From NCBI RefSeq assembly GCF_954871325.1, contig NC_088777.1, positions 30,419,366 through 30,483,365 of the forward strand: a stretch of DNA of 64,000 bases, read 5' to 3'. The notes below the pieces were generated by a model that did no database searches, was not told the origin of the DNA, and worked only from the letters and a program-made list of their open reading frames with translations. The first letter of the stretch is position 1. The number at the start of each line of letters is the position of its first letter. The stretch is from Gordionus sp. m RMFG-2023. Lineage: Eukaryota; Nematomorpha; Gordioida; Chordodea; Parachordodidae. Below, one piece after another: positions 24,416 to 37,880 of this stretch. Both the position numbers and the translations under genes were made by a program.

Positions 24416-26272
24416 ATAAATGAGGCTTGTTCAGATTAAAAAACATCTTATTTATTAAATTAACAATAAAATATATTGAGGGTGGATGATTTTTCAAAGA
24501 GTTTATAATATTTTTAGTGTTTTCTTGAATCAGTAAATAAAATTGTGTAAATTATTGGTTAAAAAAAGTGATAAAAGCATATCTTTGCTTTAAAGTTTGG
24601 ATACATAATGAATTTCACATATTTTGGTATAATGAATTATTCTTATTTTAATTTGTTTTTAAACAAACTGTAAACTTATATTAACTTTGTAATTCAAATT
24701 TTTCATTACAACGTATAGATAGATGAGATGTCATAATATAATCATAATATAAGTTTTAATATAGATTAATTACTGTTATCAAAATCGATATGGATCATCT
24801 TTTCATTATTAGTAAAATCTGTAAGAATATTTAAAGCCATATTCTAAATAAAAATAATTATATGAGTTGTTTCGCTAGTCAACTTCTGTCTCCATAAATG
24901 AATTAGGTCCATCAGGAAACATCTCGTCTATAACAACCATTGATTTCATTTAGTTTAAGAAAATCACACCGCCGCGCCGCCGAAAATATAAAATATGTGG
25001 ATTTTAAAATAAGGGATAGTAATAACAGGTTTTACATGACATCTGTCTACAATCGAGGTAGTCCAAACGATAAGATGTTTTTTTTATTTTTAATGACTAA
25101 AGAATTTTGAATATTATTTTTCTTTAATTAAATAATCAATTTTGAAACTTTCTAAGAATAAATATTTTGTAAAATATATAGCTATATATTATAATAATGA
25201 GTCCATTCTGCATATTCTCATCAACAATTTAAAAACATTTTTTTAATAAAAATATTAAACTATACCATATGCGTAGCCAGGATTTTCCTAAGTGGGGTGG
25301 GGAATTAATAAATTTCAGGGGGTTTCACCCCTAGATCCCATTTTTAGCGGGCCTTCTGGGTTTCTTTAGTCTATATATAATTATGAAATATTTTTACAAA
25401 ATAGGTTATTTTTAATTTTTAAAAAAATTATCTTTATTTAAAATATACTAAATTGGTAAAGAGATTATATCAAAAAATAAGTCTGGAACAAATTGGATAT
25501 ATGTTTTTTATTAGTTTATATAAAATATAATAAATGAGCGCTAAGTCATTTAATCTATTTTGCGAGGTAGTATTTCGCAAATATATTTTTAGCCTTCGTA
25601 AATTCGACAAGGTTTTTTCATTAGTACATGTCGTAATAGTGAGGCATGCTAAAATTTTGAAAAGTTTATTAATATGTGTTTACAAACACTGAGTGAATTC
25701 TTAGGAATGTCCATTCTTTTTCCAATATTTAAATTTAAATTACTTTCAATAAGTCCATACTATATCTTACAAATAAAACGTATATAAATAGTGAATTGTA
25801 TTTCTAATCTACCGAGATGCTTACTGATAGAATAGAGTATAACAAAATTTGAAAGTTATTGAGCAACAGTGTATGATTCAATAAGCGTTTCTAATTTGAG
25901 TTAAAAATGTATCCATAAGTGGTATAAAAATAGTAAATCTGTAATACTCCTCAATTGATTATGTGAAATATTATTCCTATATACTTGTCTTGATCTTAGC
26001 ATGTTTATTATCATATTATATGAATGTACCTATTTTGAACCATGTTAAAAATCTTGCTAAATTCACAGTCAGCATTCTTTCTTAAAATTCCTAAAATAAT
26101 TATATACATATTTTTAAAATATAAGTAAATTTAACCAGATTGCAAATTTGGTACTTTTGAATGTATTATCTATAAGATAGTATAATTGATCAATAAATTA
26201 ATATAATAAAATTTACTGCAGATCTTACATCAACATTCACTTAGAAAAAAATATAAATATAATGTTAAAATA
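24416..26272. other. gene-free stretch with a solitary hAT terminus
   Basis: A single ATGCGTAGCCAGGATTTTCC terminus with a G-rich subterminal run lies at about 25268-25365. No partner end was found. The rest is AT-rich with no coding signal. Confidence 0.45.
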
Positions 26273-26280
26273 CACTACCT

Positions 26281-29200
26281 CATTGGCGTACGCAGCGGGG
26301 GGGGGGGGCAAATACTCCCTCGCTCAAAGCCAAAAAATGCAGATGCCGGATATATTTTTCAAAAATATTATTGTTTATATTCATTTATATTTTATTATAT
26401 TTATTCATATCTCTTTCTTTTTAAATTTTTATATTATTACCTTTTTTATTTACTAATTTATTTTATCAATTAATTTCATTTTCAAGTTTTCCTTGGCGTA
26501 ATATTTATCTATTATTTTTAAATTTTCCGGTATTATATTTTTTCACCATTTTCAAATTTCTAATCATGGATACTATACTTTTTTTTAAAAACACTGAAGA
26601 TAGTGAAAATCATACCAAAAAGCAAAAAAGTATAATATAATAATTTAATAAAATTTTAACTTTAAAATATTTTTAGCAATTAAACCCCCCCCCCCCATAA
26701 TAGCAAATAATGAAAGAATTGTTGAAAGAATAATTGAGAGTCAGGATATAGAGCCATCTAAAGGTTAGTTATTCTAAAAATACATTTGGGCAGTTTTATA
26801 ATAACTTAGCTGGTATTATTTAATAAATAATAATTTTAGATATTTAATTTAGTAAAAGAATGAGATTGCAACAATGTGCAGCAATAATTTTTTTAAAAAT
26901 AATTTTAATTTACATCTCAACATTTAGACATAAACTTAAAACTAAAATCTTTATACAAAACTAGAGATGATCATCCATATTATATAGCTAATTTTTTAGA
27001 TAAAGATAATATTAGCCTAGAAGAAAGACATATACTTCTAAAAAACGTATATATTAAAGATATCTATGATAAATATTTTATTTAATAATAGATTTATATT
27101 CCACCCCTCAATTTTCAATATCCCCAAACTTTATGAGCTAATCGAAAGTTAAAATTTCAAAATAGCTATTTTACTAGATGGTTATGGCTAGCATACTCCA
27201 TCCGAGACAGTGGAGCTTATTGCAAGATATGTGTCCTATTTGGACTACGATATGCTGGCAGAAATCTAGTTAAGCTTAACACTCTTGTTAAGACTCCTTT
27301 CAACAAATACAAAGATGCGGGGGAAATTTTTGACAATCATCAGAAAACAAATTATCACAAAAGCTATGAACTGATGATTTCGTCAAAAGAATCAACTCAA
27401 AAGGGGGATATGATTCCCATTTCATCACTTATTGATAAAAACAGGGTTAAAATCGCAAAAGAAAATAGATGTAAGATAAAACTAACTACTGAGGCATTTT
27501 ATATTGTGGCTTGCAAGGCCTAGCACTACGTGGCCACAAGGATTCAGGAAGCTTGAATTTTAATAATAATGATAACAAAGGTAATCTTTGTGGACTTTTA
27601 AAATTTAAAGCATTAGGAGATCCTGTATTAATGGAGAGCCTCATTAGTGGCAATAAAAATGCTACTTATCTTAGCCCTAAGATACAAAATGAGATAATTG
27701 ATATTTGCAACAATATCATTTTAGATAAATGATTGCTGAAATCAATTCTGCCCCATGCTTCTCAATTTTGGCAGATGAGACCACGGACATTGCTGGTGCT
27801 GGCATTGAGCAGATGTCACTGTGTGCGCGATTTGTAGATACTCATAATAACATTATCAAGGAAATGTTCCTACAATTCATTCCTGTTTCAAGCATGACTG
27901 GGTCTGCTTTAGCTGATGTAATATTTGAGAATCTTAAAAAATTAAAAGTAATAATTAATCTTATTATAAAATTATTTTAAAAAATATAGCTAAATATAAA
28001 TATAATACGTGGGCAAGGGTATGATGGAGCACGTACAATGAGTGGACAATTCTTACGACTTCAGTCATTTATTAAAAAAAATGTCCAACAGCTATATATG
28101 TCTACTGTGCTGCCCATTCACTCAACTTAGCAAAATCAGATTCATGTTCTTTACCATTGATATCAAATTGCTTAGGTATAATTTTAATTATTTAAATTGA
28201 ATTTTTTATATTTATATCAGGTAAAATATCTAGCATCTATGAGTTGTTTAGATACCCCAAACGTCAAAATATTTTGAACAGAATTATATCTGAAACTCAT
28301 TGCCCAACAAGGAGAAAAAAATTGCAAAAAGCTTGTCCAACAAGATGGAGTCTTCGATATCAAGCAGTAACAGCTTTTATGGAGTTTGAAGAGCCAATTA
28401 TTAATGCTCTTACAGAAATATCACAATGGTCTGAAAGAGATATTTCTTCAGAAGCAAGCAAGTTACTGAATTCAATACTTATACCAATTTTTTTTTCGCA
28501 TTAGAATGTATTAATAAATTATTTAATTATACAACTATTTTATGTAATACTTTTCAAAAACCTGATATTGATTTGGTTGAGATGATGAGAATAGCAGAGA
28601 CAATTTTATTAGAACTCAAGGAAATTAGAGCTAATGATAATGAGGAATTTCATATTTTATATATTATTGTTGAATCAAAAGCAGAGCTATACGAGTTCAA
28701 TATTTGTCTCTCTCGACTTGCAGCAAGGCAAGCTTATCATCCAAATATTAATATAGGGTCAATAGAAGAATATTATAAAATTAATGTCTTTATACCTCTT
28801 TTGGATACATTTATAACCCAAGTAAATGAACGGTTTTTAATTCATCAAGCTGCACTTACCAATCTGCAGATATTACTTCCGCAAAAGCCCTCTGAACCTT
28901 TTTCAGATGGTGATAGAAAAAAAAATATTTAGCAGATTTTTATAATGAAGACGTTAATGTATCTTATGATGCTTTATTAGCTGAATGCCAACTATGGTAT
29001 AAAAGATTAACTATGGTTGATATAGTCCCAAAAAATTGAAACATCTTTTAGATTATTTTCCCAATATATTGAAATTATTATATATATTAGCAACTCTTCC
29101 CATTAGTACTGCAACTAATGAGAGAACATTCTCTTCTTTAAGAAGATTAAAAACGTCGCACCTAAGAAGTACAACTTCTGAAAGTAGATTGAATGGTCTG

Positions 29201-29738
29201 GCCCTTTTGAATATTCATAGGCATTTGACGCCAAGCACGGATGAGATAATTGAAAAATTAGCTCAATCCCAACGAAGATTGGATTTTACATTGTAAAAAT
29301 ATAATGTTTCTATAATATTTTTTTTGCAATCATTTTTAATGTCTTATATATTTTTCTTTTACATAAAAAATATAATTATTCATATTTCCAACATTTAAAT
29401 TTTTTATACTTTATATATAAATTTTAAAGGCTTAAAAAAATTTAAATTTCTATTATGGGTTATTTATTTTATACTCATATTCTGGTTATATCCACTTGAT
29501 ATTTTATAATTCAGATTTATTTAAAGTATTTATATGCCACCGGTTATATCCGTTTAATATTTTTTAATTCAAATTTATTTTTATATACCGGTTTATATAT
29601 TTAATTTTTTATAATTCATATTAATTTAAATTTGTATTTATTAGTCCTAATAAATTTATGTTTGATATTTTTAAATATTTTATTTAAAAAAATTTTAATT
29701 ATCCCCCCCCCCACACCAAATTCCTGAGTACGCGCATT
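26281..29738 (+). mobile_element. hAT element (TTF/DUF4371 type), exact 8-bp TSD
   Basis: This 3,458-bp element begins CATTGGCGTACGCAGC plus a G11 run and ends with a C run then CTGAGTACGCGCATT. The exact duplication CACTACCT flanks it at 26273-26280 and 29739-29746. It contains one forward, intron-containing transposase gene with a recognisable domain order, making it the best-preserved hAT in the window. A truncated reverse copy lies at 44307-45606. Confidence 0.93.
26566..29296 (+). pseudogene. hAT transposase, TTF finger + DUF4371 + hATC
   Basis: The likely start is ATG at 26566 (MDTILFFKN). Near 27190-27310 a TTF-type finger reads YCKICVLFGLRYAGRN. The catalytic region follows: QGLALRGHKDSGSLN, then CFSILADETTDIAG (first Asp) and GQGYDGARTMSG (second Asp). 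The middle has CPTRWSLRYQAV, and the end hATC block ATLPISTATNERTFSSLRRL stops at 29294-29296. Probable GT-AG introns are at about 27947-27988 and 28171-28219, judged from restored frame and motifs. Frame breaks near 27105-27150, 27520 and 27730, and around 28500 and 28930, suggest it is inactive or only recently dead. ZMYM1-like host proteins derive from this hAT group. Confidence 0.82.
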
Positions 29739-29746
29739 CACTACCT

Positions 29747-31271
29747 AATGGGACTATCTGAATGATAGAATCATTTTTCTCTAGACAAGAATAATCATTA
29801 TTGTTTCAATAATCAAGAGACAAAGCTATAAACGCCCATCCCATGGGAAATAAGAGGAGAGGTAAAAAGCCCATGCCTGATTAAATAAATTGATTATAGA
29901 AGAGTGCTATGTTAATATTACTTTTATTTAGCATTATGAGAACCTAGAAATAAACATATGATTAAATAAAATAAAAAATACTAGTATAATAAATACAATA
30001 ACTTATCAATAAAACTAGTTCTTTATATCCAACTTTGAAAATAATCAACATTCAATATCTATCATACCAATTTATGATTTACATTAATAAATTATAATAA
30101 TAAAGAGAATTGATACTGGGTGAACTAAAATTTTAAAAGTTATAATCATTATGTTAAAATGAATGTAGCAATGTTTTGTTCTTGTAGAAAATTAAATATT
30201 AATAGATATGTTTATAAATTTAACAAATATAGAAATATTTTTTTCATTTAAATTCTTTAAAAGATATTTTATGGTATCCATATCAATATTTTATCATCTT
30301 CTGTAAAGTATATAATTCACTATTGGTAAAAATTATTTGATTGTCATACGGTATTAGATAATATTAGATATACTGTAAATCTACGACACATAATTGTAAC
30401 ATTTTGATGTTTTTTTAAGGATTGAGGGATTAGAGCCGTTGTTAAATAAAGAAAGTTTAGAACTAAAATGATACTAAATGTTTATTAAATAATAAGATAA
30501 AAACATAATCATAAATTAATATAAATTAAAATTAAAGATTAAAAAAAATTAAGTTCGTAAAATCATGATCTAATCCTTTATTCAAAATTATAACATTATC
30601 AAATTAACAAAATTATAAAAGTAAAAATAATAAAAAAAATTAATAAAAAATAAAAAAAAATAAAATACAAAAAAGTTAATAATTATAAAAGATTATTTTG
30701 TATGGTAAAAATTGGCCTTTTTATACTCTTTTCAATCTTCTTATAACTAATATTCATAACTATTCAAATATAATATTTTTATCACGCGTTATAATAATAA
30801 ATCCAAAAGAATTCTTTATGCAAATTAAATATAAAGTACAACAAAATCCAAAAGAATTCTTTATGCAAATTAAATCTAACATTTACAACAATAATAATCC
30901 ACTGTATTGTGCGTTAATTTTTTTTAACTTAATTTATAATTTAATTTTATCAATAATTTTATAAACAAATTATACTTTTATTAAGAAAAATAAATCAGAA
31001 TTATTCCCTTTATAATTATATTTGATATTATATTATTTAATAATTTAATGGATCTATTAATAGTAATTATAATGAATTTCACTTTTGTCTTAAGACTTTT
31101 CTTTGGCTTATATTTCATTTCTTAAAAACATTTTTGGTTTCATCTTTTTTATATATAAATGCTTATTTTTAAGAAAGTAGGAATTATAGTCAATAGTTTT
31201 AGTTTAAAAAAATATTAACTTTAACATTCTTTCTTTAATTATTGTTTAAGATATATGCATAAATTCTTGGG
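29747..31271. other. gene-free AT-rich stretch with a short direct repeat
   Basis: The string AATCCAAAAGAATTCTTTAT with its continuation GCAAATTAAAT occurs twice in tandem at about 30801-30831 and 30845-30875. Otherwise no feature is seen. The 88-codon frame spanning the repeat shows no motif. Confidence 0.5.
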
Positions 31272-31738
31272 GTACAACGCAGGGTTGCCAGGTCAAAATT
31301 ATCAAATTGCGGGAGTTGGTATTATGCGGGAGAAATATGAAAATTGCGGTAGAAATATAAAAATTGCTAAAAAAAAATTTTTTTGCGGGCCTATCCGCCT
31401 ATTATTTTTTATAATTAGTTTATATAAATACAAAGTCGGTAACTATTTTTCAAAATAAAATTATCTTGATTTATTAAAATATATTAATTTATAAAAAAAA
31501 CCAACGATAAAAGAATGTAAACAAGATAAAATTTTATAAAAAAAAACGATTTTAATTTTACAATTAAAAAAATATTATTTGCGAATGTCCCGCAAAACTA
31601 CCGCAATTGTAAATCTACCGTGTGTGTGTATAACATTATAGGGATAGGCGCTTAATTATCACTTATCACGTTTAAATACATAATAAGGTAAAGAAATAAT
31701 ACAGATGCAACTACAGTTGCTGTAATTGTAATCACTTA

Positions 31739-31957
31739 CAGTGTTGTGATGATTTAATGAAACATATTGACGATTAAATTAAAACCCATCCATATAAAAT
31801 TATAATCTTTGCAAAAATAATTAAAATAAAAAGGAATAAATAAAAGAAATTTCAATAATGCTTTGTCTATATTTTAATTATTTTTGCAAAGATTATAATT
31901 TTATATGGATGGGTTTTATAATCGTCAATATGTTTCACTAAATCATCACAACACTTT
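31739..31957. mobile_element. hairpin MITE inside A1
   Basis: An 85-bp inverted repeat (about 31741-31825 against 31871-31955) surrounds a ~45-bp loop, with tips AGTGTTGTGATGATTTA and TAAATCATCACAACACT. The sequence on both sides continues the A-family alignment (GATGCAACTACAG before, GTAGTACAATG after), so it is an insertion. The short flanks do not give a clean target duplication. Confidence 0.75.
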
Positions 31958-32057
31958 ATCTTGTAGTACAATGTTCACAGAGAAATGTTGGTAGAATCTT
32001 TTCCCCATAATATTTAACAACTCTAATATAAATGAAAACTATACTTGTAGAACAAAA

Positions 32058-32640
32058 ATGAGCAAGACTATCATCAATGTTTTAGTACCTAAATCTAGGA
32101 GGTCAATTCTTGACGATTTGAAAGATGTGCATACATATGCAATTCTAACAGATGCATCTAATAAGGGAAATATTAAAATATTTCCCTTGATCCTCAGCTA
32201 TTTCAACAAAATTAAGGTCGTTTCAATAAAACTATTAAATTTTTTCCCCTCAAATAGTAAAAAATCCAAAGACATAGCTAACCATATAATAGTAAATATA
32301 GCAGATTCGAGATTATCAATAATTTGCATGTCAGTTTTCTGATTTGATAATGCCTCAGTGAATTTGGTAAAAACAGAGTGTTTTACAGAATTGAGTCAGC
32401 TCAATGTTGGTTGTGATATGTTCCTAATACCCGCCATCGTAGAATTTTAAAATTTTATAAACCGTTAAAAAAATATTTCTTAAATAAAGATTATAAAACA
32501 TTTTGAAAATTTTTTTCAATAATGAATGGCAGAGGTATATTTAGGAATGATTTTACAAGTAGGAAATCTATTACATGCTGTTAATGTGTAGTTGCAATCA
32601 GAAGAATCTTAACAAAGATTCACAAAATTATGCTGCAGAT
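32058..32640 (+). pseudogene. A-family hAT transposase remnant, forward copy (A1)
   Basis: The 94-codon frame 32058-32342 reads SRRSILDDLKDV and AILTDASNKGNI, the first catalytic Asp region of the A transposase (compare the intact-looking copy on the minus strand at 54930-56496). Beyond 32342 homologous pieces continue in other frames (DNASVN, then the region around VGNLLHAVN). It is broken and converges with the remnant at 32734-33486. Confidence 0.8.
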
Positions 32641-32733
32641 GTGTTCATCTTTACAATTAATAATTGACAATAAATTTTATGGCGCCATTGCTAAAACTTA
32701 ATTATATTTTATTTGAGATTTGAATAATAGAAT

Positions 32734-33486
32734 TCAATGTTTACCGTCGTTATAGAGATATTTATAAAATTTCTGGCATGACATATTATATATTTGTTTA
32801 ACCATTAGCTCGGCCTCTAATGTTGTTAAAGCAAACCGATTTCTCTCCTTTTTCCAGGCAGTCCACATCAGGCTAAAAGTGCGCTCGGATGAGGCATTAG
32901 AATAAGGTAAGAAGAAGACATACTCGCATATTTTTTCCAAGCATGGGGATTTATTGTTACTACGAAAAAATTCTACCCATTACTCCTCTGCTTTTAGACT
33001 ATCTATTTAAGTATTTTGGCCAATCATAAAAAATAGAGAGAATTACAATCTCCTCAAACAAGACATCAATGTCTTTCGGTATTTTTAATATATTTATTAA
33101 ATTATAAAAATAATCAATTGATGGTTTCTGTTCCAAGGTCATGATATTTACACATTTGTAAATAGAGTTATTAAAATCAAATTTTGATTGTAAATATTCT
33201 AAAATTGTCTTAATAAAAATATCTGCTTCATATAAAAATGTATTAATTAGAGTATTATTTGAACATTTTAATATAATATTTTTAGAAATAGCGCCATAAA
33301 ATTTATTATCAATTTTTAACTGTAGAGATGAACAGAGCTGTAGCATGATTTTGTGAATCTTTTTAATAAAGAATATTCTGATTGCCACTGAATATTAAGT
33401 GCATGAAGTAGATTTCCTACGTATTAATTCAATATTTTGCTGCTCCAATTCGGTAATTTTGCTTTTTGCCAAAATTTACAGAGGCA
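32734..33486 (-). pseudogene. A-family hAT transposase remnant, reverse copy (A1)
   Basis: Minus-strand blocks 32999-33388 (QLCSSLQLKIDNKFYGAISK onwards) and 32734-32940 (FFLPYSNASSERTFSLMWTA, the hATC block) match the C-terminal half of the transposase at 54930-56496. A shift near 32985 separates them. The upstream part up to 33486 corresponds to the second Asp region and is cut by the start of FB-3. Confidence 0.85.
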
Positions 33487-34479
33487 TAGTGTTGTTAAAA
33501 AGTCGAGTTCTTACGACTTGCGACTCGAGTCGTAGTCGTAAAAAACGGCTCCGACTCAAGCCGATCAAGGAGCCGCATGAGTCGGCTCACTTAGTCGGCT
33601 CGCTTAGTCGGCACACTTAGTCGGCTCACTTAGTGGGCTCAGAGGGTAGCTTGAGTTTATTTTAAATTTAGAGCCAAAAATTATTTTTATGTTATTGAGA
33701 AATTTTAAATAATAATGTAGAATTTTATTTATTTATTTTTAGTAAAATAATTTATTTTATTTATATTTTATTTAATGCAAATAATATGTTTTGATTTGAT
33801 TATAATAAAAATGGATTTATTTATTTGATTTTTTTTTAAATAAAAAAAAATTAATATTTTTGAGCTAAAAATTTTAAGCAAAAAATATTTTTTGAAGTAC
33901 AAAAATATTTTTGAAACATATTTTGCTGATTTTTTGAAGAAATTTTATTCTATTGTTTTATCATAAAATTTTATTCTTTTTTTAATTATATCATAAATAA
34001 ATAATCTTTTAGGTCAAATCTTCTATAGTTTTTTTATATTATTTTTATAAATATATATATATTTTAAGTTTATTATTAGAGGTGGCTTTTTCTAAATATT
34101 TTTTTAATAAATATATTTATATTTTAAGAATATTAAAAGAGGTGGTTTTTCTTTTTCTAAATAATTTTTTTTTAAAATATATCTATATTTTAAGTATATT
34201 AAAAAAGGTGGTTTTTCTAAATTATTTTTTTATTAATATTTATGTCAAACGTTTTTTTAATGTGACAATTGTCATATGCGTTATTTTTTAAGATTTTTGA
34301 AATTTTTGGACACAAAAGGGGTATAATATAATTTATATTGTAAAGATATTATATTATAAATTCAATTAAGATGTTCCCTGGAAAAATGATAATTATCATA
34401 ATAGATATAGGTATATTTTTGAACATATAAGATTTTTTTGTGACGCTAATGGGCAAAAATATGTTTCTTTAACAGGTAA

Positions 34480-36390
34480 AATTTAATGTAGATGTACCCT
34501 AGATAAATGACAATTGTCATAATAGTTATTTTTAAATTAAATTTTTTTGACGTAAATAGGCTAAAATAAGTACTGCTAACATGTCTAAATAAAACTTCAG
34601 TGAAGATGTACCCTAGAAAAGTAACAATTGTCATAATCGTTGTTTTTAAAGTTTTTCGAATTTTTTGACGTAAATGGGCTAAAATAAGCATTGCTAACAT
34701 GTTTAAATAAAATTTAAGTGAAGATGTACCCTAGATAAGTGACAATTGTCATAATCGTTGTTTTAAAAGTTTTTCGAATTTTTTTGACGTAAATGGGCTA
34801 AAATAAGCATTGCTAACATGTTTAAATAAAATTTAAGTGAAGATGTACCCTAGATAAGTGACAATTGTCATAATCGTTGTTTTTAAAGTTTTTCGAATTT
34901 TTTTGACGTAAATGGGCTAAAATAAGCATTGCTAACATGTTTAAATAAAATTTAAGTGAAGATGTATCCTAGATAAGTGACAATTGTCATAATCATTGTT
35001 TTTAAAGTTTTTCGAATTTTTTTGACGTAAATTGGCTAAAATAAGCATTGCTAACATGTTTAAATAAAATTTAAGTGAAGATGTACCCTAGATAAGTGAC
35101 AATTGTCATAATCGTTGTTTTTAAAGTTTTTCGAATTTTTTTGACGTAAATGGGCTAAAATAAGCATTGCTAACATGTTTAAATAAAATTTTAGTGAAGA
35201 TGTACGATAGATAAGTGACAATTGTCATAATCGTTGTTTTTAAAGTTTTTCGAATTTTTTTGACATAAATGGGCTAAAATAAGCATTGCTAACATGTTTA
35301 AATAAAATTTATGTGAAGATGAACCCTAGATAAATGACAATTGTCATAATCGTTGTTTTTAAAGTTTTTTGAATTTTTTTGACGTTAATGGGCTAAAATA
35401 AGCATTGCTAACATGTTTAAATAATATTTTAGTGGAGATGTACCATAGATAAGTGACATTTGTCATAATCGTTGTTTTTAAAGTTTTTCGAATTTTTTTG
35501 ACGTAAATGGGCTAAAATAAGCATTGCTAACATGTTAAAATAAAATTTAAGTGAAGATGTACGATAGATAAGTGACAATTGTCATAATCGTTGTTTTTAA
35601 AGTTTTTCGAATTTTTTTGACGTAAATGGGCTAAAATAAGCATTGCTAACATTTTTAAATAAAATTTTAGTGAAGATGTACCACAGATAAGTGACAATTG
35701 TCATAATCGTTGTTTTTAAAGTTTTTCGAATTTTTATGACGTAAATGGGCTAAAATAAGCATTGCTAACATGTTTAAATAATATTTTAGTGGAGATGTAC
35801 CATAGATAAGTGACATTTGTCAAAATCGTTGTTTTTAAAGGTTTTCGAATTTTTTTGACGTAAATGGGCTAAAATAAGCATTGCTAACATGTTTAAATAA
35901 AATTTTATTGAAGATGTACGATAGATAAGTGACAATTGTCATAATCATTGTTTTTAAAGTTTTTCAAATTTTTTTGACGTAAATGGGCTAAAATAAGCAT
36001 TGCTAACATGTTTAAATAAAATTTTAGTGAAGATGTACCACAGATAAGTGACAATTGTCATAATCGTTGTTTTTAAAGTTTTTCGAATTTTTTTGACGTA
36101 AATGGGCTCAAATAAGCATTGCTAACATGTTTAAATAAAATTTTAGCGAAGATGTACGATAGATAAGTGACAATTGTCATAATCTTTGTTTTTAAAGTTT
36201 TTCGAATTTTTTTGACGTAAATGGGCTAAAATAAGCATTGCTAACATTTTTAAATAAAATTTTAGTGAAGATGTACCACAGATAAGTGACAATTGTCATA
36301 ATCGTTGTTTTTAAAGTTTTTCGAATTTTTTTGACGTAAATGGGCTAAAATAAGCATTGCTAACATGTTTAAATAAAAATTTAGTGAAGA
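34480..36390 (+). repeat. FB-3 left array, ~16 units of ~119 bp
   Basis: Highly homogeneous units run head to tail. Each contains GTGACAATTGTCATAATCG, TTTTTCGAATTTTTTTGACG, AAATGGGCTAAAATAAGC and TGCTAACATGTTTAAATAAA. Differences cluster at the GTACCCTAG/GTACGATAG/GTACCACAG position, and variants alternate, suggesting higher-order amplification of two or three units. Confidence 0.9.
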
Positions 36391-36469
36391 TGTACTAAGA
36401 AAATCATAATATTTTTTTAATTTTTGTCAATTTTTCTTTAACTTTTATTTATTTTAGTTATTCCTTTTT

Positions 36470-36660
36470 AATTTATTTCTATTTTTTTATTAATATTTAT
36501 GTCAAACTTTTTTTTAATGCGACAATTGTCATATGCGTTATTTTTTAAGATTTTTGAATATTTTGGACACAAAAGGGTTATAATATAATTTATATTGTAA
36601 AGATATTATATTATAAATTCAATGAAGTTGTTCCCTGGAAAAATGATAATTATCATAATA
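36470..36660. repeat. extra internal copy of the FB-3 left subterminal block
   Basis: This segment at the centre of FB-3 repeats the block at about 34225-34400 (ATGTCAAACTTTTTTTTAAT, GACACAAAAGGG, TCCCTGGAAAAATGATAATT) in the same orientation. It separates the forward and inverted arrays where a simple loop would be expected. Confidence 0.75.
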
Positions 36661-36664
36661 GGTA

Positions 36665-37880
36665 GAAAAACAACGATTATGACAATTGTCACTTATCTAG
36701 GGTACATCTCCACTAAAATATTATTTAAACATGTTAGCAATGCTTATTTTAGCCCATTTACGTCAAAAAATTTGAAAAACTTTAAAAACAACGATTATGA
36801 CAATTGTCACTTATCTGTGGTACATCTTCACTAAAATTTTATTTAAAAATGTTATCAATGCTTATTTTAGCCCATTTACGTCAAAAAAATTCGAAAAACT
36901 TTAAAAACAACGATTATGACAATTGTCACTTATCTAGGGTACATCTTCACTTAAATTTTATTTTAACATGTTAGCAATGCTTATTTTAGCCCATTTACGT
37001 CAAAAAAATTCGAAAAACTTTAAAAACAACGATTATGACAAATGTCACTTATCTATGGTACATCTCCACTAAAATATTATTTAAACATGTTAGCAATGCT
37101 TATTTTAGCCCATTAACGTCAAAAAAATTCAAAAAACTTTAAAAACAACGATTATGACAATTGTCACTTATCTAGGGTACATCTTCACTTAAATTTTATT
37201 TAAACATGTTAGCAATGCTTATTTTAGCCCATTTACGTCAAAAAAATTCGAAAAACTTTAAAAACAACGATTATGACAATTGTCACTTATCTATGTTACA
37301 TCTTCACTAAAATTTTATTTAAACATGTTAGCAATGCTTATTTTAGCCCATTTACGTCAAAAATATTCGAAAAACTTTAAAAACAACGATTATGACAATT
37401 GTCACTTATCTAGGGTACATCTTCACTTAAATTTTATTTAAACATGTTAGCAATGCTTATTTTAGCCCATTTACGTCAAAAAAATTCGAAAAACTTTAAA
37501 AACAACGATTATGACAATTGTCACTTATCTAGGGTACATCTTCACTTAAATTTTATTTAAACATGTTAGCAATGCTTATTTTAGCCCATTTACGTCAAAA
37601 AAATTCGAAAAACTTTAAAAACAACGATTATGACAATTGTCACTTATCTAGGGTACATCTTCACTTAAATTTTATTTAAACATGTTAGCAATGCTTATTT
37701 TAGCCCATTTACGTCAAAAAAATTCGAAAAACTTTAAAAACAACGATTATGACAATTGTTACTTTTCTAGGGTACATCTTCACTGAAGTTTTATTTAGAC
37801 ATGTTAGCAGTACTTATTTTAGCCTATTTACGTCAAAAAAATTTAATTTAAAAATAACTATTATGACAATTGTCATTTAT
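36665..37880 (-). repeat. FB-3 right array, ~10 inverted units
   Basis: This is the reverse complement of the left-array unit (GACAATTGTCACTTATCTAG, GCTTATTTTAGCCCATTTAC). The array is shorter than the left one by about six units. The open frames here are repeat translations, also seen in the left array on the opposite strand. Confidence 0.9.

Larger units (their letters stand above)
31280..33486 (+). mobile_element. hAT family A, diverged 5' copy (A1), truncated by FB-3
   Basis: It starts CAGGGTTGCCAGGTC, the same tip as the copies at 52259 and 44270, and continues with GCGGGAG-type subterminal repeats. Its left flank is GTACAACG, but no partner is found because the right part is missing: FB-3 starts at 33487 in mid-gene. 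It lacks the nested element N present in the other two copies, giving an unoccupied site for N. It has the same convergent pair of transposase remnants as the younger copies, but more diverged. Confidence 0.85.

Noticed and set aside
26262-26456. A 64-codon frame across the left tip of the hAT at 26281.
   Set aside because: It spans the target-duplication junction and the G run, and the real gene starts downstream at 26566.
34480-37880. Regular ~119-bp repeats with a palindrome, superficially CRISPR-like.
   Set aside because: Units are contiguous with no unique spacers, are inverted across a centre, and share tips with a transposon-type element in an intron-containing eukaryotic region.
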